Assembly (NCBI RefSeq): GCF_024166365.1
Contig: NC_064839.1
Location: 35,104,378 to 35,168,377 of the forward strand
Direction: 5' to 3'
Length of the DNA: 64,000 nucleotides
Source of the DNA: Elephas maximus indicus
Taxonomy: Eukaryota > Chordata > Mammalia > Proboscidea > Elephantidae
Below the pieces are notes generated by a model. That model did no database searches, had not been told where the DNA came from, and saw nothing but the letters and a program-made list of their open reading frames with translations. A program made the translations under genes and the position numbers. Each line of letters begins with the position of its first letter. Position 1 is the first letter of the stretch. Positions 10,441 through 24,499 of this stretch are shown here, piece after piece.

Positions 10441-10623
10441 TACGAAGGTACGGTTCCTGAGAATAAGGCCAATGCTGATATCACCAGGCTCAAAGTGACT
10501 GATGCTGATGTCCCTGACACCCCAGCGTGGAAGGCCAAGTACAACATATTAAATGATAATGAGAAGCAATTTGTTGTCATCACAGATCCAGTAACGAATG
10601 AAGGCATTCTGAGAACAGCTAAG
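10441..10623 (+). CDS. CDH1: CDH1 exon 9 (EC3)
   Basis: This 183-nt, 61-codon exon is equal to human. It encodes [20 protein letters not shown], then [19 protein letters not shown] and ILRTAK. The DAD motif supplies EC3 calcium ligands. The donor AAG|GTTTGT is comparatively weak. Confidence 0.97.
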
Positions 10624-11220
10624 GTTTGTATGGTGCCTGGATGATGCAGAAATGGACAACATAGCTAGATGCCCCCACTCTCATGTCCCCTGGCGTCTTC
10701 TTGGAAGTATGTTGGTATTGGAGGAGGGCGAAAAGACTTTCCTAGGTTCTGGTGGACTGTGTGGGGTTTGCAGTGACTCTTCATGCTCACCAAAGAGGTA
10801 AGCTGTTGCACGGCATCCTAAGATTGAGGAGGAAGCACCATCTTTTTAATAGGTTCTTTCCCAGAAGCGTTCGCCTACCCCTTGTATCCATTTTGCAAAT
10901 GAAAGGAAAAATGCTTCATTGGTCTCTGGTATTTTGCTGGATTGTATTAAAAGTAGGGCAAATGTGGTTGCTTTTGAAAGGTGCCTTGGAAAGCTGAAAA
11001 CTCAGAAGTTCGGTTAGTTGTTTGTTGACGTCAGTTAGTGAAACACTTAACCACTTAACGGATTCCCAGGTTCTCCCCAGAGCTTTGGCTTCCTTTTGAG
11101 CAAGTGACAAGATCTTTCATTTCTGAATTAACTAAAGGGAATACTTGGACATTTGATGTCAACATTTCCTGTTATTCTGATTGTTAATAGACGAAAGAAG
11201 CTAATAATTTGAGTTCCTTG

Positions 11221-11356
11221 AAAACCCTGGTTGCATAGTGGTTAAGAGCTATGGCACTCCTTAGAAACTCCATGGGGCAGTTCTGCTCTGTCCTATAGGG
11301 TCACTATGAGTCAGAATCGACTTGATGGCACCGGGTTTTTTTTTTTTTTTTTTTTT
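11221..11356 (+). mobile_element. AfroSINE, internally deleted
   Basis: The head 'aaaaccctggttgcatagtg' joins directly to 'actccttagaaactccatgg', skipping the B-box region. The 3' part 'gtcagaatcgacttgatggc' and a T-rich tail follow. Confidence 0.9.
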
Positions 11357-11737
11357 AACACCATACACAAGGTGCTTCATACAAGTTCTGGTTTAATTCT
11401 ATAGTAATTTGATAGAACTCTTTTTTTCTACTTATTTTGGTGTGGAAACGGGCCCACAGGTTAAGTTGCCCAAATTGCATGGTTAGGAAGTTGGTCCAGC
11501 TAGTATTTGACTTTGGGATTTGATTCTCAGCCCTACCTATGTTCTTGCCACCAGACCTAGTCGGGGTGACAAGCCAGGGTCTTCAGTGCATTTGCTGTTG
11601 GGAAAGCTGTGATGTGAACATTGGTATTAGTCTTGAATAAATAAATGACTTAAGGTGCCTATGTTAACTGAGGTTTACGGTTTGATATTTTACATATACT
11701 TCTTCTTTACCTTTATTCTTCTTGGTTTTCAACTCTA

Positions 11738-12165
11738 ATGTGGTTCCATGTTAGTCAGTGGGAGCTTTTTAAAAATACCAATGCTCAGGCCTCACACTCA
11801 GATTCTTATTTAATGAACCTGTTGCTAGCTGCCAAGAAGTCAACCCCATGCATGGCAGGATCAAACCATTGTGGTCAAAGGGTTTTCAATGGCTGCTTTT
11901 TCCAAGGTAAATTACCAGGCCTTTCTTCCCAAGTCTCTCTTGATCTAGAAGTTCACTGAAACCTGTTCAGCATCATAACAACATGCAAGCCTCCACTGGT
12001 GGTGGCTGTGCTTAAGGTGCATTGACTGGGAATTGAATCCAGGTTTCTTGCATGGAAGGTGAGAATTTTACTATTGAACAGCAGCAACAGGGTTAGGGCC
12101 TAGGTGTTGGTATTCCTTAAAAGTTTCCAAGTTAATTCCTGTTAATGCAGCTGGTTTCAGATCTA
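11738..12165 (+). repeat. MER5-like element split by a later repeat
   Basis: 'gagctttttaaaaataccaa' and 'cacactcagattcttattta' (11761-11812) belong to a MER5-type hAT relic whose second half resumes near 12106. The intervening 11819-12090 ('gctgccaagaagtcaac' to 'gaacagcagcaac') resembles 54455-54755 and is probably an older Afrotherian SINE or RTE-related repeat. Confidence 0.55.
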
Positions 12166-12185
12166 CTGATATATTCCCAACTATA

Positions 12186-12560
12186 TTACGGTTCTTCAGA
12201 GAAACGGAACCAATAGGAGACACACACACATGAGATTTATTTTAAAGAATTGGCTCACATAATTGTGGGGGTTTGCAGGTCTAAATCTATACTGAGGCGG
12301 GCTGGAAACTCAGCAAGATATCTATGTTCCTGTCTTGAAACAGGATCCTCCTCTTCCAAGAACCTCAAGTTTTGCTATTAAGACCTTCAATTGATTGGAT
12401 GAAGCCCACCCAGGTTATAGAGGGTAATCCATTTAAAGTCAACTGATTGTAAATGTTAATCATGTCTAAATACTTTCATAGCAACATGTATACTAGTGTT
12501 TGACCATCTATATCATGGCTTAGCCAAGTTGACATATAAAATTAACCATCACACCAACAA
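12186..12560. repeat. unclassified medium-reiterated repeat
   Basis: 'cagagaaacggaaccaatag', 'agaattggctcacataattg', 'gattggatgaagcccaccca' and 'ttgacatataaaattaacca' form a familiar dispersed mammalian repeat whose class I cannot name with confidence. Confidence 0.6.
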
Positions 12561-12643
12561 AAAGCAATAGTTAGGAATTTAATTTAAATGATAATAACAA
12601 CATATAATGCATTTTTACCCTCATTTTTTTTCCTGCTCTTCAG

Positions 12644-12888
12644 GGCTTAGATTTTGAGGCCAAGCAGCAGTACATTCTATATGTGACAGCTGAGAATGAG
12701 GTCCCCTTTGTGGTCAGTCTTTCCACCTCCACAGCCACAGTGACTGTGGATGTGATAGATGTGAATGAAGCCCCCATCTTCATGCCTCCTATCAAGAGAG
12801 TGGAAGTGCCCGAAGACTTTGGTGTGGGCCAGGAGATCACGTCCTACACTGCCCAGGATCCAGACAAGTTTATGCAACAGAAGATAAC
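12644..12888 (+). CDS. CDH1: CDH1 exon 10 (EC3-EC4)
   Basis: This 245-nt exon is equal to human. It encodes [20 protein letters not shown], then [18 protein letters not shown] with the DVNEAP linker between EC3 and EC4, then [20 protein letters not shown]. The donor AAC|GTAAGT is strong. The codon split at the end completes Thr with the first base of exon 11. Confidence 0.97.
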
Positions 12889-13129
12889 GTAAGTGTGAAG
12901 TTTTCCATGCATGTAGCAACTATCTTTTTTTTTTTTTTAAACATTCATAATGTTTAGTTCATGGCACTTTATCATCATTGTTCTGTTCAAGACTCTTGTT
13001 TATTTAGTTTGTATTTACCTTTCTTTTCCTTTCCCTCCATCGTCAGCCATTCTGGGTTTAATGTGCTTCCTTTCTTTATGATCTTGTAGAGTAGTAGGAA
13101 TGTACTTTTTTTTACTTGTATACCAAGCC

Positions 13130-13295
13130 AAAAAAAAAAAAAACCCACTGCCGTTGAGCCAATTCCAATTCATAGCAACCCTACAGGAGAAAGTAGAACT
13201 GCGCCATGAGGTTGCCAAGGAGCAGCTGGTGGATTTGAACTGCCAGCCTTTTGTTTAGCAGCCACAGCTCCTCACCACTGCACCACCAGGGCTCC
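13130..13295 (-). mobile_element. AfroSINE
   Basis: A complete reverse copy with an A-rich start, 'ctgccgttgagccaattcca' and a head ending 'ccaccagggctcc'. Confidence 0.92.
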
Positions 13296-14030
13296 AATTG
13301 TATATATGGTGTGTTATAAATAGCTTACTGCTTTTTCTCTTTTTCAACTTTAATCAACCTCAATAATGTAAACCACAGCCACAGGTGCTGAAAACACACA
13401 TACAAATAAACCAACAGCCCCTGTCACCTTGCATGATAAAGATTGCTCTTTTGAGAGCTGGGTTTCATTGCAAATGTGGTACTCCAGTGTGATGCTGTCG
13501 TAACCCAAAGGAAAGAAAATTGGAGCACAAATCCAAAGAGGACATATCTCTGTTCTTTTAGTAATAGTATGATTTCCAGAAGCAGTAGAGGCCTTGGTCA
13601 GTGTGTCTACTTCCTCTCCTCAGGGAGATAGATTTCTGCCTGTTAATATCTACTTTAGAGGAAGCTGTAAGAATGCTGCCAACTCTTCATAAAAAAATGT
13701 TGTGCACATCCAGAGTAGAGTCATACTTGGTAATTGAATGTATTTTGTTTTGTTTTGGGGGAAGAGATTTTAGCATCAATGCTGGTGACTTACTAAAACA
13801 AACAAAACAAAATGTTCACATGAGGCTTCAACTTCTGAAGTTATTTGAAAATGTCTAGTTACCCTGGGAAGTCCTAACTAGGACTGGGAGTGGAAGGGCT
13901 GATGAACACCTTTCAGCTGTGCACGGATAAACCTGTAGGTGGCCTACAGTTGGGAGTGGGGTGAATGGTGTAATGTGCCCAGGCAGTGACCAGCAGTGGC
14001 TGCTGGAATCATTACATAGATGATGATTAA

Positions 14031-14159
14031 ACCAAAAAACCAAACCTGTTGCTGTCGAGTCGATTCCAACTCAATAGTGACCCTATACAACATAGTAGAA
14101 CTGCCAACTTTTTTTGGTTAGCAGCCATAGCTCTTAAGCACCACGCTACCAGGGTTTCC
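14031..14159 (-). mobile_element. AfroSINE, internally deleted
   Basis: The reverse copy lacks the middle block: 'tagtagaactgccaac' is followed directly by 'ttggttagcagccatagctc'. Both ends are intact. Confidence 0.9.
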
Positions 14160-15394
14160 AAATGATGATTGGGAGCTTTAAAATGGATCAATCAGGCCGA
14201 TAACCTCCCAAACCTTCTGATCAATTTTAGCATTTCCTAAAAGCGAAGCAGCCAGACATTATGTGCCACTTAATGTGATGAAGTAGGATGTACACAGCAC
14301 CACTTACGAAGTATGTGTGTGTGGGGTGGGGGTGGTGATTGAAACAGAATCTAATCAAGTCTTAGAATCTAGTTTAGAAGAAATTCAGGGAACGAAGAAC
14401 CAAGTTAAATGCCATGACGAAGCAGTCAGCCAAATACCAAATGTGGGAACTCCATATGACATGATCTAGCTTTTTTTAATAGATAAACGGCAAAAGAGAG
14501 GGAGTGGTTGCTATAGATTAAAAGAGTGTTAAGAGACAAATCAATTAATTGCAATGTGTAGACTGCTTGGAATCAGATTGAAACAATCCAACTATAAAGG
14601 GTACTCTTGAGGCAATCAAGGAAATTTGAACATAGGTAGGCATTAGATGACATTAAGGAATTAATGTTTTTTGGTTAGGTGTGTTTGTGGCATTATCCTT
14701 ATCTAGTAGAATATATACCAGAGTGTATACAGGAGAAGTGCCTGGGATTTGATTTAAAATACTCTAATTTTGTACCTGTAGTTAATGTTCTGCTAATAAT
14801 CCAAAGATACTTCTACGTGGTCCAAAATATAAGGCCTGGTAAAACGTGTTTTTAATTGAAGTCCTTAAAAATAGTGAAAACCCAAAGATAATATGGTAGG
14901 ATTTTTGCTCAGACCATCAATGGCTGGGCAAGTTTGGGGACAAGGTTTTATTAACAGTATTTTAGAGGCCTTTACCCCTGGAATAAAAAGACCACTTTAT
15001 GTAATTCATGGCTTTGTACTTCTAAGGAGGTAAAGACAAGCCCACAGAGCTTGTCTTTCCTTTTAGGTTTCTTCGCTTCCCTTTCTAAGTCTTTTCCATG
15101 ACATCAATATATAACTGGGCAGTACACCTGTTTTTCATCCCTTTGTTTCCTCTGATTAACTGTTTCTGTGACTCCTAATAAGGTGATACTCGACAGGACT
15201 CTCTTAGCATTTTGAATAAAACAGGTTTTTGCTGTGTAAGATCGGAAAGAGCGTTGGCCTCTTAGGCACCTACCATTAAATTCCAGTAGTCCAACCCAAC
15301 CCAAAGTCAATATGTCAACCTAAATCATGTCCACCATCTCCAAATGCCCTTGGCAGGGGAAATGCCAACATTTTTAAACCACTATACCCTTTAA

Positions 15395-15574
15395 GGAAAC
15401 CCTGGTGGTATAGTGGTTAAGTGCTGTGGCTGCTAACCAAAGGGTTGGCAGTTCGAATCTGCCAGGTGCTCCTTGGAAACTCTATGGGGCAGTTCTACTC
15501 TGTCCTATAGTGTCTGTATGAGTCAGAATCGACTCGACGGCACTGGGTTTGGTTTGGGTGTTTTTTTTTTTTTT
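15395..15574 (+). mobile_element. AfroSINE with target duplication
   Basis: A complete forward copy. The A-box-like 'tggtatagtgg' and B-box-like 'gttcgaatctg' sit in the tRNA-derived head. It is flanked by 'ataccctttaagg' before and 'atactctttaagg' after. Confidence 0.93.
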
Positions 15575-15885
15575 AAATACTCTTTAAGGAGCTAGTCTGG
15601 AGGAGTCTGCTTTTAAAACCAAATAGAGGAGTGAATGTAATTAGTATCAACTGAATTATATAGTTTTTAAATGGTTCAAAAATGGCAAACTTTTTATATA
15701 TTTTAACACAATAAAAATTTAAAAACAGATGGGAGAAAGTGAACACATAGCAATGACAACAGAACAACAGAACTGAAAAATAAATAGGGATCATAGTAGT
15801 TATTACTTTAGGTAAGAATTATCAACAGATGCTAAATCTACTAGATGAAAGTTGGGCAACAGGATATTCTCAGATTTTCTCCCCT

Positions 15886-16089
15886 TAGGTTACAGATTAA
15901 AGCACTGGGCTGCTAACCAAAAAGTCAGCAGCTCGAACCCTCCAGCTGCTCCACAAGAGAAAGATGTGGCAGTCTGCTTCCATAAAGATTTACAGCTGTG
16001 GAAAACCCTGTGAGTGTGGTTCTACCCTATCTTATAGGGTCACTGAGTTGGAATCGACTCAATGGGAATGGGTAGGTTACAGATTAAAG
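15886..16089 (+). mobile_element. 5'-truncated AfroSINE with 17-bp target duplication
   Basis: The 17-mer 'taggttacagattaaag' occurs at 15886-15902 and 16073-16089. The SINE body (15903-16072) lacks its first bases, so it inserted already truncated. Confidence 0.93.
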
Positions 16090-16835
16090 GGAAAATGGGA
16101 CCTTTTCTGTGCTGGTGGCATCTCACTTGTGCAAGTGATCAAGTTAACATCACCAGTAATGGAACAGACCGACATCACTGCTAATAGCACTGAGAAGAAT
16201 ATGACATCAAAATGCATTATCTGAATCTGATTATGAAGAAACAATCATACAATCCCAAATTCTACAAAACAGCTGGCCTGCACGCTTCAAAAGCGTCAGT
16301 GTCAGATTAAAGGAGACTAAAGAGACAAGATAACTAAATGCAATTCATGATATTGGGTTAGACCCTGAATCGGAAAATTTTTTTCTATAAATGACATTTT
16401 GGAGGAAATTATAAAACTTGAATACTTGTAATATATTAAATAATGCTACTATATACTATGACAAGGTTATATTTCCTGAAATTAAAAATCAAATTGTACT
16501 TATGCAAGAGAATGCCTTTGTTCTTTGAAGTATTTATGAGGAAAGGGTCATGATATCTGCAACTTATTCTCAAATGACTTAGCAATATAAGAAATTATGT
16601 ATATGGGTCTAGACACACACAGAGAGAAAGCAAATTTGGCAAGATGCTAACAATCGGTGGATCTGGATGAAGGTACTTGAGTGGTCAGCATGCTATTCTG
16701 GCAAGTTTTTTGTAGGTTTGATATTTTGCAGCACAAAAGTTGGAAATAGACACATATATGAAATGGAACCGTAGCATTCCTCATCTATATGCTGCTTGCT
16801 GTTCCCATTCTAACCCAGCTCTTGTGCCTTTTCAG

Positions 16836-16981
16836 GTATCGAATTTGGAGGGATACTGCCAACTGGCTGGAGATTAATCCGGACACTGGGGCCATTTCCA
16901 CTCGGGCTGAGTTGGACAGAGAGGACTTGGAGCATGTGAAGAACAGCACATACACGGCCCTCATTATTGCTACTGACGATG
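16836..16981 (+). CDS. CDH1: CDH1 exon 11 (EC4)
   Basis: This 146-nt exon is equal to human. It encodes [20 protein letters not shown], then [25 protein letters not shown] carries calcium ligands and NST is the conserved N-glycosylation site (human N558). The exon ends ATDD with the first base of Gly. Human has ATDNGS, a sequon (N570), so that site is absent here. Confidence 0.97.
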
Positions 16982-17234
16982 GTAAGGAGGCCCTGTTTGG
17001 GCCTTTGCTGCCTCACTCTCCTGACTAGCTTGCTTCCCTGCTCCCCACCCTTGTTTTGGAGGCATGAGTTCATTCTTTTTGCTTTGTTCTTAATTATACA
17101 AAAACACACAAATGCATTCTCACCAATTAAATAAAAACACACAAATGCATTTCTCATCATCTAAAATGCAAACAATTTAGATCAAGCAGAAGTTTCTCTT
17201 AACCACTCCCTCTTTATGCCTGAACCCCACTCCT

Positions 17235-17455
17235 CCTCCATGGGAGCAAGGCTGCCTGGGTTCATATCCCAGGTCCAAGCCTAACACCTTGTGTGACCTT
17301 CAACTTACTACTTAACTTTTATGTCTCTAAATTCCTTTATCTGACAACTGGGGGTGATGATGATACCCCATCTGGATTAAATGATTAAATTTATGTTAAA
17401 GAGCCTGGAATAGTGTCTGCCACATAGAACATGCTATATAAGTGCTATTGTTTTT
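17235..17455 (+). repeat. MIR
   Basis: 'gctgcctgggttcatatccc', 'cttgtgtgaccttcaactta' and 'agtgtctgccacatagaaca' match forward MIR nearly end to end. Confidence 0.88.
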
Positions 17456-17502
17456 ATTATCATTATCATCATTACTAGCGAGGCGTGGATTCTTCCAGCC
17501 TG

Positions 17503-18440
17503 TTTTTTTTTTTTGTCGTTGAACATTTTATTGTGTTTTACACAGCAGATTTGTTTTCCATCCAACAATTGATACACAACTTATTCTGTAACATTGGTTG
17601 CTATCCCCACAATATGTCAGCACTCTCCCCATTTCCATCTCCAGTTTCCCTGCCCCTCCTTGCCTTCTCATCTTTGTTTTTGGGCAAATGCTGCCCATTT
17701 GGTCTCGTATAGTTGATTGTTCTATGGAGCACATTCCTCACAGGTGTTATTGTTTGGCTGAAAGGTGACCTCTGAGAAGTGCTTCAGTTTCAGGTTAAAA
17801 GGGTATCCCAGGGTGATAGTCTCAGGGGCTCCTCTAGTCTCTATCAGGCCAGTAAGTCCGGTCTTTTCTATAAATTTGAGTTTTGTTCTATGTTTTCTTC
17901 CCATTCTAACAGGGGCCTTCTATTGTGTCCCTGGTTAGAGTGGTGGTAGTGGTAGCCAGGCACCATGTAGTTCTTCTGGTCCCAAGGCAAGACGAGGCCG
18001 AGGTTCACATAGACTGTTAGCCTTGTAGTCTAGTTTCTTCTTTGGTTTCCCTCTTTCTCTTTTGCTCCAGATGCGTAGAGACCAATAGTTGTATCTTAGA
18101 TGGCCACTTGCAAGTTTTTAAGACCCCAGACACTACTTGCTAAACCAGGATGTAGAACATTATATTTATAAGCTATGTTATGCCACTTGACCAAGTTGCC
18201 CCCCAAGGCTATGGTCCTAAGCCCTCAAACCCAGTAACTCAACCCTGCAAGGTGTTTAGTTATGTCTAGGAAGTATCCATAACTGTGTCCCCATGTGCTT
18301 TATTTTATATATGAATATATAATCAGCACTCACAAATATGTATATACATTTGCCCACAGAAACACCTACATGTGCATACTCATGTATTCATATGTGCTTA
18401 CCTATACACATATAAGCATACACATCTACCTATGTAACCA
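17503..18440 (-). mobile_element. L1 3' end, elephant-type
   Basis: A poly-T start marks the L1 3' end on the minus strand. The blocks 'ggccagtaagtccggtcttt', 'cttagatggccacttgcaag' and 'aagaccccagacactacttg' recur in the copy at 56611-57477. Only the 3' UTR is present, and the right boundary is approximate. Confidence 0.8.
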
Positions 18441-18844
18441 AATACCTTTTAGTTGTTGAGATTAATTCTTCTTTATGTTATTTTTCCATAATAATACTGA
18501 TGATGGTTCCTTGAGTACTTGAGTGTTAGGTGCTGTATTGAGATGCAAAAAATGTAAACAGAAGTGTATATGAACTTACAAATCTCTTTTGAAAACCATC
18601 TGTCATCCAATTAAAAAGGCCCTACCTTTTATGGTATGAGGCTTTTTGTGTGTGTGGTAAGATTTTAAATGCCATAGAAATTTAGGAAAAGGTGAACTGG
18701 TGGGGCTGTGGGGGGGACTTTTGAAATAGTTAAAATTCAATGAATGAGTAAAAATTATGAGAAGAAGAAAAAGAAGGGTGTCCTTAGTATGAGGAATGAC
18801 TTGAATAACAGTTGTCAGTGTGGGAATAAGCATGGCTACCTAAG

Positions 18845-19299
18845 ACATGACCCAAGTCATGGTATTTTCAATCACCATATATGCATGCGAAAGCTGGACA
18901 ATGAATAAGGAAGACCAAAGAAGAATTGATGTCCTTGAATTATGGTGCTGGGGAAGAATATTGAATATGTCATGGGCCGCCAGAAGAATGAACAAATCTG
19001 CCTTGGAAGAAGTACAGCTGGAAGAATGCTCCGTAGAAGCAAGGATGGCGAGACTTCGTCTCACGTACTTTGGACATGTTATCAGCAGAGACCAGTCCCC
19101 GGAAAAGAACATGATGGTTGGTATAGTAGAGGGTCAGCGAAAAAGAGGAAGACCCTCAAGGAGATGGATTGACACAGTGGCTGCAACAACGGGCTCAAGC
19201 ATAGGAAATACTGTAAGAATGAAGCAGGACCAGGCAATGTTTCATTCTGTAGTATGAGTCAGAATCAACTCAATGGCACCTAACAACAACAACCTAAGA
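18845..19299 (+). mobile_element. RTE LINE 3' fragment
   Basis: It encodes the C-terminal RTE segment with ACESWTMNKEDQRRIDVLEL, then FGHVISRDQS and RKRGRPSRRWIDTVAA. It closes 'gtcagaatcaactcaatggc' plus CAACAAC repeats. This is the same family as 49088-52272, with all of the endonuclease and most of the reverse transcriptase missing. The frame is open for 136 codons, but it is a transposon fragment inside an intron and not a cellular gene. Confidence 0.92.
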
Positions 19300-19507
19300 C
19301 AACAGCAGCAACCTAAGATGGTCAGACCTGCCTAACCAGGAGTGAAGATGCCCTAGGGATTAATGGGTTGGGGGCTTAAGGGGTGGGTTCCAACCTGGGG
19401 ATGGATGGCTGAGAAGCCAGGATTAGATTGGGTTTGAGCTGATGGGAGGCACTGGGGATTCATTAATGTTCCTTAGTTGTGATATTTCTTCTGTATTTTT
19501 CTCTTAG

Positions 19508-19732
19508 GCTCTCTACCTGCTACTGGTACTGGAACCTTTATTCTGATCCTCTCTGATGTGAATGACAATGCCCCCATACCAGACCCTCGAAGTATGGACT
19601 TCTGCCAGGTGGACCCACAGCCTCATACCATATACATCATTGATCCAGACCTTCCCCCCAATACTTCTCCCTTCACAGCGGAACTAATGTATGGGGCAAG
19701 TGTCAACTGGTCCATCGAGTACAAAGATGCAG
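19508..19732 (+). CDS. CDH1: CDH1 exon 12 (EC4-EC5)
   Basis: This 225-nt exon is equal to human. It encodes [20 protein letters not shown] with the DVNDNAP linker, then EC5 with DFCQVDPQP and [12 protein letters not shown] (NTS, human N622) and [11 protein letters not shown] (NWS, human N637). The Cys in DFCQ is part of the EC5 cysteine set. Confidence 0.97.
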
Positions 19733-20059
19733 GTCAGTGCTCGAGTCTTAATTTTGGGAACTTTGCTCTGACTTCCATGCTTCCCCTCCCCTCCCTCCCC
19801 ACCCCCCCATTTCTGAATTTCCCCTCTGAACTCCCCTTCTGTTTATGTTTCCCTTTCCCTCGACACTTGAGGCATCCTACCGAAGGTCCCTTTCCTGTCC
19901 TGGTATCTGAACTTTGTGATGTACTGCTTAGTAAACTAAAACACAAGTTGCTCGATTTTCTTTACTCACCTTTTTGATGTTTTTAGTTCCATAATAATCT
20001 TATTCTAGAATTAACTTTTTCTCCCCTGTTTCCATCTTTTATTTTTGTTGCTTCCCCAG
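19733..20059 (+). other. CDH1: CDH1 intron 12
   Basis: A 327-bp intron with a pyrimidine-rich centre and no recognised feature. Confidence 0.8.
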
Positions 20060-20290
20060 CCCGAGAGTCTCTTCTTTTGATGCCAAAGGTTCGTTTAGAG
20101 CTGGGTGACTACAAAGTACATCTCAAGCTCACGGATAACCAGAATAAAGACCAGGTGACCACCTTAGATGTCTTTATGTGTGACTGCGAAGGGGCCGTCA
20201 ACACCTGTAAGAGACATATGCCAATTGCTAACGCAGGATTGCAAGTTTCTGCTGTTTTGGGGATTCTCGGAGGAATCCTTGCTTTGCTAA
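20060..20290 (+). CDS. CDH1: CDH1 exon 13 (EC5 end, start of membrane span)
   Basis: This exon is 231 nt, one codon longer than the human 228 nt. It encodes [20 protein letters not shown], the cysteine cluster [12 protein letters not shown], and the start of the transmembrane segment [19 protein letters not shown]. The extra codon appears to lie in the juxtamembrane PIANAGLQ, where human has PVEAGLQ. The donor is TAA|GTAAGT. Confidence 0.97.
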
Positions 20291-22898
<2,608 letters not shown>

Positions 22899-23042
22899 GA
22901 CTTCGACTTGAGCCAGTTGCACAGGGGCCTGGATGCTCGACCTGAAGTGATTCGCAATGATGTGGCACCTACCCTCATGAGTGTGCCCCAGTATCGTCCC
23001 CGCCCCGCCAATCCTGATGAAATTGGAAATTTTATTGATGAA
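22899..23042 (+). CDS. CDH1: CDH1 exon 15 (cytoplasmic tail)
   Basis: This 144-nt, 48-codon exon is equal to human. It encodes [20 protein letters not shown] and [14 protein letters not shown], the stretch between the p120 core and the beta-catenin-binding region. The donor is GAA|GTAAGT. Confidence 0.97.
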
Positions 23043-24289
23043 GTAAGTAAGCAAGGTCAAAATCAAGGTGCAACTCATTTCTAACCTTAGAGAGGAGCTG
23101 TCATATCAAAAATGAGAAAAGAGAGTCTTTAGATATTTTTCCTTAACCAAGCTTTCTCCTTACCTAATCCCTGACCCTATTTTTTCCCCCGACTTTGTTT
23201 TTTATTTGTGTCCTATCCTAATTTCAGAACTAACAGCATCTTGTATTGGTCTCAGTGAATTTGTAAAAAAACATATAGTAAAATCAAGAATTACCAGAAA
23301 GGGTTTAGTAGAAATAGAAATGAAACTGAAGAGATTTCAAGTAGATCTACTTTGGGCTCACTAAAGGGTCTTTGCTCCCTACAATCTGATTCTGGTTGAG
23401 ATATGATGTTAAATGTGTATCACAATTCTACCTGAGGGGCAGAAAAATAGCATCCATGTTGTATATGTCAGAAACTTACTCAGCTGTAAATACTGGCAGC
23501 TTAACTATGTGGGAGTGAATTTACCTCATGTAAACGGAAGGCTGGGTAGGCAGCCCAGGCTGGTGCATCAGGCACATCCATTGTAGCCACTGGGTCCTAA
23601 GAGAAAACAGGGAACAAGAAGGACTGGTTCAAGCCATCTTTTTAGATATATCTGGATTCAAATCCTTTCCATTCTCATGTTATCACATGTGATTGTACCT
23701 TTTGTTTTTCTAATTATAAAAATAATACATTTGCTGTTTTAAAAGTATAAATTATGAAAATGTATATAAAGAAAAAAGTGTAAAAAAGAAAGAAAAGGCA
23801 AAAAAATGCAAGCCCATCCTTATTAGTTCCCCCAACTCCGCTGCCCAGAGTTAAGTGTTAACTGTTTGGCATCCATCTTTTCTTTCCTGGCTGAAATGCA
23901 TGTAGCCTGTATGCACCAGTGTGACTTTCCTCATTATTTTTAGCCTCTGTCCATCCTGATTTGTGGTGTTGAAGCCCTGCCTTGAGTTGTGAGCACTCCA
24001 TCCTGATTGGTTGATGCCTATTTCTCCCTTGCCTATATAATTTACCATTTTGGTTTAGGGGGGAAGCATTCTGTACATTTTGGTGTAACTGTCTCTTTTC
24101 ATTAATGATATATCATGTCTAGTATAAATTTACCCTCTTGGTATTAATTGCACCATGCTGTTACACAGAATGGTTGCCTTGTCATGTGTCGTGGAGCTTG
24201 AGGACTCCAAGAGAAGGTGTTCTTGCTGAAGATGACAGGTGTGTGGTTCCTTTCACTGAAAAGATCTTGTTGTCCCCCTTCCTCTTTAG
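23043..24289 (+). other. CDH1: CDH1 intron 15
   Basis: 1.25 kb, AT-rich. About 23690-23830 resembles an L1M 3' relic, and 23925-24120 could be an old LTR fragment ('ttgcctatataatttaccat'). Neither is secure. Confidence 0.65.

Positions 24290-24499
<210 letters not shown>

Larger units (their letters stand above)
10624..12643 (+). other. CDH1: CDH1 intron 9
   Basis: 2.0 kb. It holds an AfroSINE (11221), a MER5-like relic split by an Afrotherian SINE-like repeat (11738-12165) and an unclassified 375-bp repeat (12186-12560) that ends about 80 bp before exon 10. Confidence 0.8.
12889..16835 (+). other. CDH1: CDH1 intron 10
   Basis: 3.9 kb. It contains four AfroSINEs (13130, 14031, 15395, 15903), two with clear target duplications. 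The stretches 14160-15380 and 16090-16835 show no feature I can name. Confidence 0.8.
16982..19507 (+). other. CDH1: CDH1 intron 11
   Basis: 2.5 kb made largely of repeats: a MIR (17235-17455), an L1 3' end (17503-18440) and an RTE 3' end (18845-19299). The rest is unassigned. Confidence 0.85.

Noticed and set aside
15395..15574. tRNA gene, because of A- and B-box-like motifs
   Set aside because: The motifs belong to the tRNA-derived head of AfroSINEs, repeated many times here. There is no cloverleaf with a proper acceptor stem or anticodon arm.
18847..19257. 136-codon open frame in CDH1 intron 11 as a nested gene
   Set aside because: It is the C-terminal part of an RTE LINE, with the same protein text as the copies at 49088-52272 and 55507-56411.
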